A DNA stretch of 64,000 nt from an uncultured Prevotellaceae bacterium (GTDB taxonomy: Bacteria; Bacteroidota; Bacteroidia; Bacteroidales; Bacteroidaceae), in the NCBI GenBank assembly GCA_902800185.1, contig CADCDK010000001.1:30023-94022 (forward strand), written 5' to 3'. Below, piece after piece: positions 46,318 through 54,730 of this stretch. A program made the translations under genes and the position numbers. Below the pieces are notes generated by a model. The model had not been told where the DNA came from. It searched no databases and worked only from the letters and a program-made list of their open reading frames with translations. Numbering within the stretch: position 1 is the first letter of the stretch; each line of letters opens with the position of its first letter.

Positions 46318-48954
46318 ATGCGAAACTTAAGATTCCTATTCCTATTGACATGTCTGCTGCCCCTGAGCCTGTTTGCGGCAGACAACGAGAAACATTTCAA
46401 CAAGGGTCATTTCACCCTCTATCCCTCCCTTCAGGTGAACGGGAACGAGGGCGTTGCCGCAGCCTTTGCCGGCAGAAGCGACCACTTCGTCATTGTGGCC
46501 GGAGGCTGCAACTTCCCCGAGACCCCTGCGGCCGAAGGCGGGCAGAAAAAGTTCTACGACGATATCTGGGTACTCGAGCTCGACAAGGACAGAGGATACT
46601 ACATCAAAAGAGCCTATGCGAACTGGAAAAAAGTCGGCTCCCTCCCCCGTCCCATCGCCTACGGAGCCAGCGTGAGTGTTGCTGATGGCGTGGTATGCTT
46701 GGGCGGTACGTCCGACGGTCAGACCTCCCTGAACGAGGTCTGCCTCCTTTCCTTCAAGAACGGCAAACTCGCCATCAAGCCCCTGCCACCCCTTCCCGTA
46801 GGTCTTGACCAAATGGCAGCAGCCTATGGCAACGGCAACATCTACGTACTGGGCGGACAGAGCAACGGCAAGCCTAACACCCACGTATATTCCCTGGCAT
46901 ACGATGAAAACGCCACGGCATGGACGGAGATTGACGTGCCCGCCGAAACAGCCAATACACTGGCCGCCCTCCAGCCCTGTGCCATCGTACAGAACGGCTC
47001 CGTCGGCATGGAGCTCTACTTCTTCGGCGGCTACTATCCCGATAGGAAAGTTGCCAACACCACCGCCTGCTCCTACACCCCCAACAGGCGCGAGCCGTGG
47101 CAGCAACTGAAGCCCACCGACTTCGCCCTTGTCGGAGCAAGCGCCGTCACCTGCGGAGCCTCCAACATTCTCTTCTTCGGAGGCGTCAACAGACAGGTCT
47201 TCGAGGCTGCCATCCAGCACCCACGCCCCGACTATCTCACCCACCCCGCCGAGTGGTACCAGTTCCGCGACTCCATCCTCGTCTATAACACCGTCACCCA
47301 TGCTTGGTCCACACACTTCCCCAGCAAGCGCATCGCCCGTGCCGGCGCATCTGTTGTCCCAGGCGTCACCAACAACTCTTGGATTGTTATCGACGGCGAG
47401 GAGAAGCCCGGCATCCGCTCTGCCGACGTCACCTCCGTGGAAATCAGCTACACCGCCCACTTTGGCTGGATCAACTGGACCGTACTCGTGCTCTACCTGA
47501 TTGGCATGCTCTGGCTCGGCTACTACTTCATGAAACAAGAAGGCAACGCCGACGACTTCTTTAAGGGCGGCAACCGCATCCCCTGGTGGGCGGCCGGCAT
47601 CAGCATCTTCGCCACCATGCTCTCCGCCATCACCTACATGTCCATCCCTGCCAAGGCGTTCATGACCGACTGGACCTACTACCCCATGCAGGTATGCATC
47701 CTCCTTGTGTCGTTCCCCGTCATCAAGTACTTCCTCCCCTTCTTCCGCCGCCTGAACATCACCACCGCCTACGAGTATCTTGAGCACCGCTTCAACTATC
47801 CCATCCGCCTCATGGCGAGCATCCTCTTCATCGTCTTCATGGTGGCGCGCATGGCACTGGTGCTCTTCCTCCCCTCGCTCGCCATGACCGCCGTTACCGG
47901 CATCAATATCTACCTCTGCATCGTCATCATGGCCATTGTCACCATCATCTACTGCACCATGGGTGGCGTGGAGGCCGTTGTCTGGGGCGATGTCGTCCAG
48001 GGCATCATCCTTGTGGGCGGTGCCATCCTCGCTGCCGCCTATCTCATGACGAACACTGGCAACGGAGCCTCCGACTTCTTCCAGATTGCCTGGGACAACG
48101 ACAAGTTCCGCCTATTCGACTGGTCCTTCGACTATCGCACCGCTACCTTCTGGGTTGTCATCCTCGGCGGCATTGCCAACAACCTCATTAGCTACACCAG
48201 CGACCAGACCGTCATCCAGCGCTACCTCACCACCAAGGACGAGCAGAGCGCCGCCCGAAGCATCATGACCAACGGTCTGATGAGCGTCTTCGTTACCATC
48301 GCCTTCTTCACCATCGGCACCGGTCTCTACACCTTCTACCAGACCCACCCCGTGGCCATGGACCTCACCATGCAGAAGAACGACGCCATCTTCCCCTTCT
48401 TCATGATGAGCCAACTGCCCACCGGCTTGGCAGGCCTGCTCATTGCCGCCGTCTTCGCGGCAACCATGTCCACCATCTCCTCCAACATCAACAGCATCTC
48501 CACCGCCTTCACCGTTGACATCTACAAGAAAGCGCGCCCACACGTCAGCGACAGGGGCACTCTCCTCACCGCCCGCGTCACGGGCATCATCTCCGGACTT
48601 ATAGGCATGTTCATCGCCATCCTCATGGCAACGGTCAACATCCAGTCGCTGCTCGACTACTTCAACACCATTCTCGGGCTCCTTTCCGGTGGCATCGGCG
48701 GTCTGTTCATCATGGGAATCTTCTTCAGCCATATCAGTTCGCGCGCTGCCTTCGCCGGCTTCCTTGTCGGCACGGCAACCGTATTCTGGATGAACTTCTG
48801 CACGCCCGCCAACTTCCTGCTCTTCGGTTTCGTCAGCATGGCCGTCTCCGTCATCGTCGCCCTGCTCTGCTCCCTCGTCTGGAAGGAGCGCCGTCCCCTG
48901 AAGGGCTTCACCTGGAAGACGTTAGGCAGGCCAGCACAGTCAAAGCAAGGCTGA
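46318..48954 (+). CDS. Kelch mutarotase – sodium:solute symporter fusion (NanM-SSS type)
   Basis: An 878-residue two-part protein. A signal peptide (about 1–21) leads into a six-bladed Kelch domain (about 30–375) of the cyclically permuted mutarotase/NanM type; blades show VAGGCNFPE, CLGGTSDG, VLGGQSNGK, FFGGYYPD and FFGGVNRQ. From about 385 a sodium:solute symporter domain with about 13 helices follows (WLGYYFMKQEGNADDFFKGGNRIPWW…), with NNLISYTSDQTVIQRYL in the conserved core. The layout suggests a periplasmic epimerase tied to its own transporter, most simply for sialic acid. No nanA or nanE is adjacent. The start at 46318 gives the signal peptide; an in-frame start at 46276 overlaps the hairpin. 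Third positions are strongly C-biased. Confidence 0.9.
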   Translation: MRNLRFLFLLTCLLPLSLFAADNEKHFNKGHFTLYPSLQVNGNEGVAAAFAGRSDHFVIVAGGCNFPETPAAEGGQKKFYDDIWVLELDKDRGYYIKRAYANWKKVGSLPRPIAYGASVSVADGVVCLGGTSDGQTSLNEVCLLSFKNGKLAIKPLPPLPVGLDQMAAAYGNGNIYVLGGQSNGKPNTHVYSLAYDENATAWTEIDVPAETANTLAALQPCAIVQNGSVGMELYFFGGYYPDRKVANTTACSYTPNRREPWQQLKPTDFALVGASAVTCGASNILFFGGVNRQVFEAAIQHPRPDYLTHPAEWYQFRDSILVYNTVTHAWSTHFPSKRIARAGASVVPGVTNNSWIVIDGEEKPGIRSADVTSVEISYTAHFGWINWTVLVLYLIGMLWLGYYFMKQEGNADDFFKGGNRIPWWAAGISIFATMLSAITYMSIPAKAFMTDWTYYPMQVCILLVSFPVIKYFLPFFRRLNITTAYEYLEHRFNYPIRLMASILFIVFMVARMALVLFLPSLAMTAVTGINIYLCIVIMAIVTIIYCTMGGVEAVVWGDVVQGIILVGGAILAAAYLMTNTGNGASDFFQIAWDNDKFRLFDWSFDYRTATFWVVILGGIANNLISYTSDQTVIQRYLTTKDEQSAARSIMTNGLMSVFVTIAFFTIGTGLYTFYQTHPVAMDLTMQKNDAIFPFFMMSQLPTGLAGLLIAAVFAATMSTISSNINSISTAFTVDIYKKARPHVSDRGTLLTARVTGIISGLIGMFIAILMATVNIQSLLDYFNTILGLLSGGIGGLFIMGIFFSHISSRAAFAGFLVGTATVFWMNFCTPANFLLFGFVSMAVSVIVALLCSLVWKERRPLKGFTWKTLGRPAQSKQG

Positions 48955-48999
48955 ACGCTCGGAACGCCAAGAGAGGAGAGAGCCGAGGGGGAAGCGGAC

Positions 49000-49089
49000 A
49001 AAACGCCCCGCAATTAACAATTAACAAAAATAACATTTTTAACAGGAAAGAGGGAGTTGACACCATGCTTGTGTGCTAACTCCCTCTTT
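49000..49089 (+). repeat. Left inverted repeat of copy B
   Basis: Starts AAAACGCCCCGCAATTAAC and pairs with 50016–50104 in inverse orientation. The outer 65 bases differ at about four positions. The inner 43 bases form a hairpin with the same fold at both ends. Confidence 0.8.
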
Positions 49090-49091
49090 TT
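49047..49091 (+). terminator. Terminator-like hairpin in the left inverted repeat
   Basis: AAAGAGGGAGTT (49047–49058) pairs perfectly with AACTCCCTCTTT (49078–49089), then TT. It is the first hairpin after the Kelch–symporter gene and likely ends that transcript. Confidence 0.7.
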
Positions 49092-49336
49092 CAGTTGCTT
49101 AGATTGAGCCATCTGTTGTTCCAACTGCTATTACGGTGAGCAGCTAACCGATGATTTTTGGTATTTGCTGGCAGTTAACTTGCACGTTTTTCAGTGTTTT
49201 TCCTCCTTAAACGGGCTATTTGATGACAAATTCGTAGCCGTAATGGTTCTTTTGCGGGCTTGGGCACATCGGATTCCCCCTCTTAGTGACCGTACGAAAA
49301 TGGGGGGTGCATGCAGAAAACGTGGTTAAGAAATGT

Positions 49337-49844
49337 GAAAATGTTATTTTTGTTAATTGTTATTTTTGTTATTTTGGGGGTCATGGGGGCAATTCTCATG
49401 CGCGGGGGGTTAGTTAAATATATTAATATATATATATTTATTTTATTATATTATATATATATTTAGGCGGCGATTTTTCTGCACGGAAACGCCCCGCAAT
49501 TAACAAATAACAAAATTAACATTTTTGATGCGGATACTGTGTGGCACCCTTCATCCTGTCAGAAAAACTTGACGGTGGGCAGCGCAGCCCATCGACACCC
49601 ACAGGCTCCGCGCGCGCAGGCGGCGGTGCTCCCCATCCGTTGCGATGGCGTTTCCCCACGCCCTGCCCGGAAGCCGCTTCTGTCAGCCACAGGGCAGCGC
49701 AACGTCTGCCACAAGTCAGGTTTCCGTCAGGTTCACAATGGGCGTAAGTCATTTGCAGGGCGGTTTTTAGTTAACGTCCGTTAAATGAAAGATTTTGCGG
49801 TAAAAATATTTCCACCATCCTGCTTTTGGGCGTAAATTTGCAGT
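49337..49844 (+). repeat. Core and promoter block shared with copy A
   Basis: Left arm 49337–49375 (TGTTATTTTTGTTAATTG units); core 49376–49486 with ATTCTCATGCGCGGGG and an alternating AT tract; AAACGCCCCGC; right arm 49497–49527 (TTAACAAA units). A GC-rich part with CGGAAGC…CACAGGGCAG elements also found in copy A follows, then the block TTAACGTCCGTTAA to TAAATTTGCAGT (49771–49844), nearly identical to copy A. Confidence 0.8.
49771..49840 (+). promoter_or_regulatory. Palindrome and −7 box driving the truncated element frame
   Basis: TTAACG-TC-CGTTAA (49771–49784) lies 48 bases upstream of TAAATTTG (49833–49840), followed by a ~55 nt leader with AAGGAGG before the ATG at 49903. Conservation of this block in both copies argues that it is functional or recently was. 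Confidence 0.55.
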
Positions 49845-49902
49845 GGAATTCGTTCCAAGAGAATCATTTTTCGGCAAATCAAATAAAAGGAGGAATCAAA
49901 TT

Positions 49903-50040
49903 ATGGAAGTTTTGAATTACAGTACGAATTACAAGGGAACATTCCCGCTGGCCATGCTCAGGGAACTGGCTGAATGGGTGGCAAGAGAAATCCAAGAAAA
50001 AAGTAGATATCTGAAAAAGAGGAGGCTAGCACAAAAGTTA
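49903..50040 (+). pseudogene. Truncated reading frame in copy B, unknown protein
   Basis: MEVLNYSTNYKGTFPLAMLR begins 8 bases after AAAGGAGG, an unusually strong ribosome site for this phylum. About 46 element-specific codons follow (…ELAEWVAREIQEKSRYL, then a basic KKRRLAQK stretch). The frame then runs into the right inverted repeat and stays open antisense to leuB until 50406, which is probably accidental. It looks like the N-terminus of a gene whose body was lost when the right repeat joined. I do not recognise the family. Confidence 0.45.
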
Positions 50041-50104
50041 GGTGCCAGCTCCCTCTTTCCTGTTGAAATGTTATTTTTGTTAATTGTTAATTGCGGGGCG
50101 TTTT
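50016..50104 (-). repeat. Right inverted repeat of copy B
   Basis: Inverse copy of 49000–49089, including a hairpin AAAGAGGAGGCTAGCAC (50016–50032) with GTGCCAGCTCCCTCTTT (50042–50058). Bases 50087–50104 are also the last five codons and stop codon of leuB. On the minus strand the hairpin lies just past the leuB stop, so it may terminate the leu operon. Confidence 0.8.
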
Positions 50105-51160
50105 TGACAGGATGTAGTTCACAATCCAGGCACCGACTTCCTTGGTTCCGTACTTGGCACCGCCCTCGACCTGTATCTCGGGCGTGCGGACGTTGTGGGC
50201 AAGGCTGGCATCAACGGCCTCGCGGATTAGGGAGCCCTCGTCGTTCAGGCCAAAGTGCTCCAATAGCATGGCGGCGGAGAGGATCTGGGCTACAGGGTTG
50301 GCAATGTTCTGTCCTGCCGCCTGCGGCCAGGAACCGTGGACGGGCTCGAACAGAGGGGTGTGCTCACCCAATGAGGAGGAGGGTTGCAGCCCCATGGAGC
50401 CGGTGATGCAGGAAGTCTCGTCCGTCAGGATGTCGCCAAAAGTGTTCTCCGTGACGATGACATCGAAGAAGGTGGGCTCGGTCAGGACGCGCATGGAGGC
50501 GTTGTCGATGAACATGTAGTCGGTGTGGACATCGGGATACTGGGGTTCCATCTCCTTGGCAATCTGGCGCCAGAGACGGCTGCTGGCCAAGACGTTGGCC
50601 TTATCAACGACGGTGAGGTGCTTCTTGCGCTTCTGGGCGCAGGTAAAGGCGACTTTCAGAATGCGCTCGATCTCGTGACGGTAGTAGATGTCAGTGTCGT
50701 AGGCTTTGTCGTTGTCCTGATACTTCTCGCCGAAGTACATGCCGCCGGTCAGTTCGCGGATGACGATGAAGTCGGCACCGCGCAGCAGCTCGTCCTTCAG
50801 GGGACTTTTGTGCAGGAGGCAGTCGAAGGTGGCCACGGGGCGGATGTTGGCAAACAGTCCGAGCTTCTTCCTCATAGCCAGGAGTCCTTGCTCGGGGCGC
50901 ACCTTGGCCGTGGGGTCGTTGTCGAACCGCAGGTCGCCCACGGAGGCAAAGAGCACAGCATCCGCACGCATGCAAGCGTCATGGGTGGCCTCGGGATAGG
51001 GGTCGCCGACGGCATCAATCGCATGGGCTCCGCAAAGGGCTTCTTCATACTCAAACTCGTGATGGAACTTTTGGGCAATGGCATCGAGCACGGCCACGCC
51101 CTGAACCATGATCTCCGGTCCGATACCGTCACCGGGGAGGATTGCTATTCTTAGTTTCAT
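50087..51160 (-). CDS. leuB: 3-isopropylmalate dehydrogenase
   Basis: NAD-dependent oxidative decarboxylation of 3-isopropylmalate, the third committed step of leucine synthesis. The 357-residue protein starts [29 protein letters not shown] near 139 is the substrate-binding segment and [13 protein letters not shown] near 238 holds the metal-binding aspartates. [18 protein letters not shown] near 280 binds NAD. The last residues KTPRN and the stop are encoded by the right repeat of the adjacent element, so the native C-terminus appears replaced or extended by a few residues, probably without loss of activity. It starts 3 bases after the upstream synthase gene. Confidence 0.94.
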   Translation of the reverse strand: MKLRIAILPGDGIGPEIMVQGVAVLDAIAQKFHHEFEYEEALCGAHAIDAVGDPYPEATHDACMRADAVLFASVGDLRFDNDPTAKVRPEQGLLAMRKKLGLFANIRPVATFDCLLHKSPLKDELLRGADFIVIRELTGGMYFGEKYQDNDKAYDTDIYYRHEIERILKVAFTCAQKRKKHLTVVDKANVLASSRLWRQIAKEMEPQYPDVHTDYMFIDNASMRVLTEPTFFDVIVTENTFGDILTDETSCITGSMGLQPSSSLGEHTPLFEPVHGSWPQAAGQNIANPVAQILSAAMLLEHFGLNDEGSLIREAVDASLAHNVRTPEIQVEGGAKYGTKEVGAWIVNYILSKTPRN

Positions 51161-51163
51161 GTT

Positions 51164-52714
51164 CTATGGTTTTTGGGATTCGTCTTCGTATATGTTCAGC
51201 ATCTTGAAAGTTGCCTTGATAGCGGCTTCCGTCTGGTCGGCATCGAGGCCTCTGGTCTTGACAATCCTGTCGCCGAAATGCCAGGTGATGATGGTCTGCA
51301 CGAGTGCGTCGGTACGCCCGCCGGGGGGAATGGACACAGCATAGTTGGCAAGGACAGGGAAGGTGCGGCCAAGGTATTTCTTGTAAATATAGCGCAGGGC
51401 CTTGACGAAGGCATCGTACTGTCCATCGCCAGTGGCACCGGCCTCGTACTGACGGCCGTTGATCTCAACCTTGATGTTTGCACCGGGCTTGAGGCCATAG
51501 GATGTTGACACAACATAGCTGATTAGCTTGACTCGGTTCTCGGGGGTGCTGTGCTTCAACACGTCACTGACGATGTAGGGCAGGTCTTCCTGCGTCACTA
51601 ATTCCTTCTTGTCACCAAGCTCGGTGATGCGTGCCGTCACCTTACGCGTCTGTTCCGGGGTGAGCTCCAGGCCGAGTTCCTCAAGGTTCTTGGCGATATT
51701 GGCGCGGCCGGAGTTCTTGCCAAGGGCATATTCGCGCTTGCGTCCGAAGCGCTCGGGTACGAGTTCGTTGTAGTAGAGCTTGTCCTTCGTGTCGCCGTCA
51801 GCATGGACGCCCGCCACCTGTGTGAACACGTTCTCGCCCACGATGGGCATGTTGGGTGCGATGGCAATGCCGCTGTAGCCCTCGACAAGACGGCTGATGT
51901 CGTTAAGCTTGTTCTCGTGTATGCCCGTCCGGGCGTTATAATGGTCTTTGAGGATGACCTGCACGCTCGACAGGGGGGCGTTTCCGCAACGTTCCCCAAG
52001 TCCATTCACCGTGGTATGGAGTCCCTTGCAGCCACTCAGCACGGCCGCTAAGGAGTTGGAGACCGCCAGGTCGTAGTCATTGTGGGCATGGAAGTCGAAA
52101 TGTTTGTCGGGGTATCTCCTGACCATCTTGCGGATGTACTCCACGCATTGCAGGGGATGCATGATGCCCAACGTGTCAGGCAACATGAAGCGCCTGATGT
52201 CCATCTGGCTCAGGGCATCCATCAAGGTGTAAACATAGTCGGAGGAATCTCGCATGCCGGAACTCCAGTCCTCAAGATATACATTCACCTGCATGCCCAA
52301 GGAGACTGCATATTCTACGCTTCGGCGAATATCAGCGATGTGCTCACAGGGTTGTTTGCCCAGTTGCTGGACACAATGTTTCAGCGAGCCTTTTGCCAAC
52401 AGGTTAACAACCTTACCGCCACACGCCCGGATCCAGTCGATGGAAACGCCGTCGTCAACAAACCCGAGCACCTCTACCCTGTCGAGCTTGTCAATGCTCT
52501 GGGCATAACGGCATATCATGCTCACTGCATCCCGCTCTCCATCTGAGACACGTGCCGAGGCCACCTCAATGCGGTCGATGTTCACCTCGCTCAACAGCTT
52601 GCGGGCTATCATCAGCTTCTCATGGGGAAGGAAGGAAACGCCGCTGGTCTGTTCACCGTCGCGAAGCGTGCAGTCCATGATCTCAACGTAGGGCTGCTGC
52701 AGCTGCGCATTCAT
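51164..52714 (-). CDS. Second LeuA-type synthase, probable citramalate synthase
   Basis: A 516-residue DRE-TIM acyltransferase with the LeuA regulatory domain at the C-terminus (about 395–510). MDCTLRDGEQ carries the catalytic and metal residues, DFHAHNDYDLAVSNS the metal histidines, and VNGLGERCGNAPLSS the flap. It is distinct from the true LeuA upstream. Leptospira CimA, a citramalate synthase for isoleucine, has similar length and layout, so citramalate (pyruvate plus acetyl-CoA) is the best guess; a second isopropylmalate synthase is the alternative. The ATG at 52714 overlaps the leuD stop in an ATGA arrangement; a start 7 codons earlier is less likely. Confidence 0.8.
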   Translation of the reverse strand: MNAQLQQPYVEIMDCTLRDGEQTSGVSFLPHEKLMIARKLLSEVNIDRIEVASARVSDGERDAVSMICRYAQSIDKLDRVEVLGFVDDGVSIDWIRACGGKVVNLLAKGSLKHCVQQLGKQPCEHIADIRRSVEYAVSLGMQVNVYLEDWSSGMRDSSDYVYTLMDALSQMDIRRFMLPDTLGIMHPLQCVEYIRKMVRRYPDKHFDFHAHNDYDLAVSNSLAAVLSGCKGLHTTVNGLGERCGNAPLSSVQVILKDHYNARTGIHENKLNDISRLVEGYSGIAIAPNMPIVGENVFTQVAGVHADGDTKDKLYYNELVPERFGRKREYALGKNSGRANIAKNLEELGLELTPEQTRKVTARITELGDKKELVTQEDLPYIVSDVLKHSTPENRVKLISYVVSTSYGLKPGANIKVEINGRQYEAGATGDGQYDAFVKALRYIYKKYLGRTFPVLANYAVSIPPGGRTDALVQTIITWHFGDRIVKTRGLDADQTEAAIKATFKMLNIYEDESQKP

Positions 52715-53304
52715 GATTTGTTCTGCTGTTCCCATGCCTCGGTTTTGTCCTGATTCTGAACAAGATAGTCTATATCATCGAGTCCATTCATCAGACAATG
52801 CTTCTTGTATCCATTGATATCGAAGTGCTCACTCCTGCCCGTCGCCTTATTGGTGACCATCTGACGGGGCAAGTCCACTTCCACCTCTGTCTGGTGGTTG
52901 GCGGCAATGCTTTGGAAAAGCTCCTGTAGGAAGGGTTCGCTGACGACAACGGGAAGCACGAAGTTGTTCAGCTCGTTGTTCTTGTGAATATCCGCAAAGA
53001 ACGAACTGATGACCACCCTGAAGCCATAACCGGCGATGGCCCATGCCGCATGCTCACGGCTCGAACCGCAGCCGAAGTTCTTACCCGCAACGAGTATAAC
53101 CCCAGAGTATGACGAATCGTTCAGCACGAAGTCCTGCCTGGGGGTGCCGTCGGCATGGAACCTCCAGTCACGAAACAGGTTCTCTCCCATCCCGGCCTTG
53201 TCCGTTGCCTTCAGGAAACGAGCAGGGATAATCTGGTCTGTATCGACATTCTCCAACGGAAGGGGAATGCACGTGCTTGTTATGACATTGAATTTCTGTT
53301 TCAT
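52711..53304 (-). CDS. leuD: 3-isopropylmalate dehydratase small subunit
   Basis: Partner of LeuC in isomerising 2- to 3-isopropylmalate. The 197 residues match the family length (201 in E. coli). VDTDQIIPARFLK near 20–32 is the start of the swivelling domain, and GKNFGCGSSREHAAWAI near 72–88 is the aconitase small-subunit signature. It starts 6 bases after leuC and overlaps the next gene by 4 bases. Confidence 0.95.
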   Translation of the reverse strand: MKQKFNVITSTCIPLPLENVDTDQIIPARFLKATDKAGMGENLFRDWRFHADGTPRQDFVLNDSSYSGVILVAGKNFGCGSSREHAAWAIAGYGFRVVISSFFADIHKNNELNNFVLPVVVSEPFLQELFQSIAANHQTEVEVDLPRQMVTNKATGRSEHFDINGYKKHCLMNGLDDIDYLVQNQDKTEAWEQQNKS

Positions 53305-53310
53305 AGCTTT

Positions 53311-54708
53311 CTATTTCATCAATTCACGAGGATCTGTAATGACTCCGGTAACGGCTGCTGCCGCTGCTACCAACGGACTGGCGAGAATGGTTCTCGAGCC
53401 GGGACCTTGTCTTCCTTCAAAATTACGGTTGCTTGTCGATACACAGAGCTTGCCCGCCGGAACCTTATCGTCATTCATGGCAAGACAGGCAGAGCAACCC
53501 GGCTGACGGATTTCAAAGCCTGCCTCCTGAAGAATCTGATCCAGCCCCTCTTCTACAGCCTGTCTATATACAGCCCATGAACCGGGCACAAGCCACGCCG
53601 TGATGCTGGCAGCCTTCTGGCGACCTTGAACGATGGAGGCAAAGGCGCGGAAGTCTTCTATCCTGCCATTCGTGCAGGCTCCCAAGAAGACATAATCGAC
53701 AGGCTTTCCTATCAAGGACTCGACCGGGGTGAAACCCATGTAACCGAGACTCTTCAGGAAGGAAGCCTGACCGACCTCGGGAATGGACTCCAGCGCGGGA
53801 ATCTTCTCGTTAATGCCGATGCCCATACCAGGATTTGTTCCGTATGTGATGCGCGGCTCAATGTCAGCGGCATCAAAAGTGAGCTCCTTGTCAAAGACAG
53901 CATCTTCGTCACTCTTGAGAGTCTTCCAGTAAGCAACAGCCTTGTCCCACTCTTCACCCTTCGGAGCATATTCACGCCCCCTCAGATAGGAGAATGTCGT
54001 CTCGTCGGGAGCAACAAAGCCGCCACGGGCACCCATCTCTATTGAGAGATTGCACAACGTAAGACGGCCCTCCATCGACAGCTCTCGAACTGCGTTGCCG
54101 GCATATTCGACAAAATATCCAGTCGCTCCGGAAGTTGTCAGCTTTGCCATCAGATACAAGGCTATGTCCTTGGCTGTAACGCCTTTCTTCAGAGAGCCAT
54201 TGATGCTGATGCGCATGGACTTGGGCTTCTGTTGCAGGATGCACTGGGAAGCCATCACCATCTCAACCTCGCTCGTTCCGATACCAAAGGCTACGGCTCC
54301 GACAGCACCATGAGTTGACGTGTGGGAGTCACCACAGACAATCGTCATACCAGGAAGCGTAAGTCCCTTTTCCGGCCCGACAACATGGATGATACCATTA
54401 TCCTTCGTGTTCATCGCAAAATGAGTCAATCCGAACTCTTGGCAGTTCTTAGCCAGCGTATCAACTTGATGCTTGGAAACGGGATCCTCAATCGGTTTAT
54501 CCTGATCGTGTGTGGGAGTATTATGGTCTGGCATGCAGAAAATCTGATTCGGTCGGAAACATTTTAAACCGCGCTCCCTGATTCCCGCAAAGGCCTGAGG
54601 CGAAGTCACCTCGTGACAATACAAACGATCTATGTATAACTGGGTTGGCCCATCGTCAACAATCTGAACGACGTGCTTGTCCCATATCTTGTCAAATAAT
54701 GTATTCAT
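53311..54708 (-). CDS. leuC: 3-isopropylmalate dehydratase large subunit
   Basis: Iron-sulphur subunit of isopropylmalate isomerase, aconitase family. The 465-residue protein starts [29 protein letters not shown] near 130 supports the active site. Cluster cysteines lie in FLGACTNGR and in GCSACLAMN. The start at 54708 was chosen because an in-frame ATG at 54828 overlaps the leuA coding region and adds 40 unrelated residues. It follows leuA by 22 bases. Confidence 0.95.
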   Translation of the reverse strand: MNTLFDKIWDKHVVQIVDDGPTQLYIDRLYCHEVTSPQAFAGIRERGLKCFRPNQIFCMPDHNTPTHDQDKPIEDPVSKHQVDTLAKNCQEFGLTHFAMNTKDNGIIHVVGPEKGLTLPGMTIVCGDSHTSTHGAVGAVAFGIGTSEVEMVMASQCILQQKPKSMRISINGSLKKGVTAKDIALYLMAKLTTSGATGYFVEYAGNAVRELSMEGRLTLCNLSIEMGARGGFVAPDETTFSYLRGREYAPKGEEWDKAVAYWKTLKSDEDAVFDKELTFDAADIEPRITYGTNPGMGIGINEKIPALESIPEVGQASFLKSLGYMGFTPVESLIGKPVDYVFLGACTNGRIEDFRAFASIVQGRQKAASITAWLVPGSWAVYRQAVEEGLDQILQEAGFEIRQPGCSACLAMNDDKVPAGKLCVSTSNRNFEGRQGPGSRTILASPLVAAAAAVTGVITDPRELMK

Positions 54709-54730
54709 GTTGTCTCTTCCAAAATGTGTT

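Larger units (their letters stand above)
49000..50104. mobile_element. Candidate non-autonomous element, copy B, bounded by ~90 bp inverted repeats
   Basis: The outer ends 49000–49089 and 50016–50104 are inverted copies of each other (roughly 86% alike by eye). Each contains a GAGGGAG-type terminator hairpin. Inside lie a unique stretch (49093–49330), the AT-rich core with inverted arms shared with copy A (49337–49527), a GC-rich part (about 49540–49740), the shared palindrome and −7 block (49771–49840), and a truncated reading frame (49903–50040). No transposase is present. GACA flanks both ends (48997–49000 and 50106–50109) and could be a 4-bp target duplication, but so short a match could be chance. 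Confidence 0.55.

Noticed and set aside
49539-49784. Overlapping open frames in the GC-rich part of copy B
   Set aside because: Several frames on both strands stay open only because of GC-rich composition; none has a ribosome site or recognisable protein.
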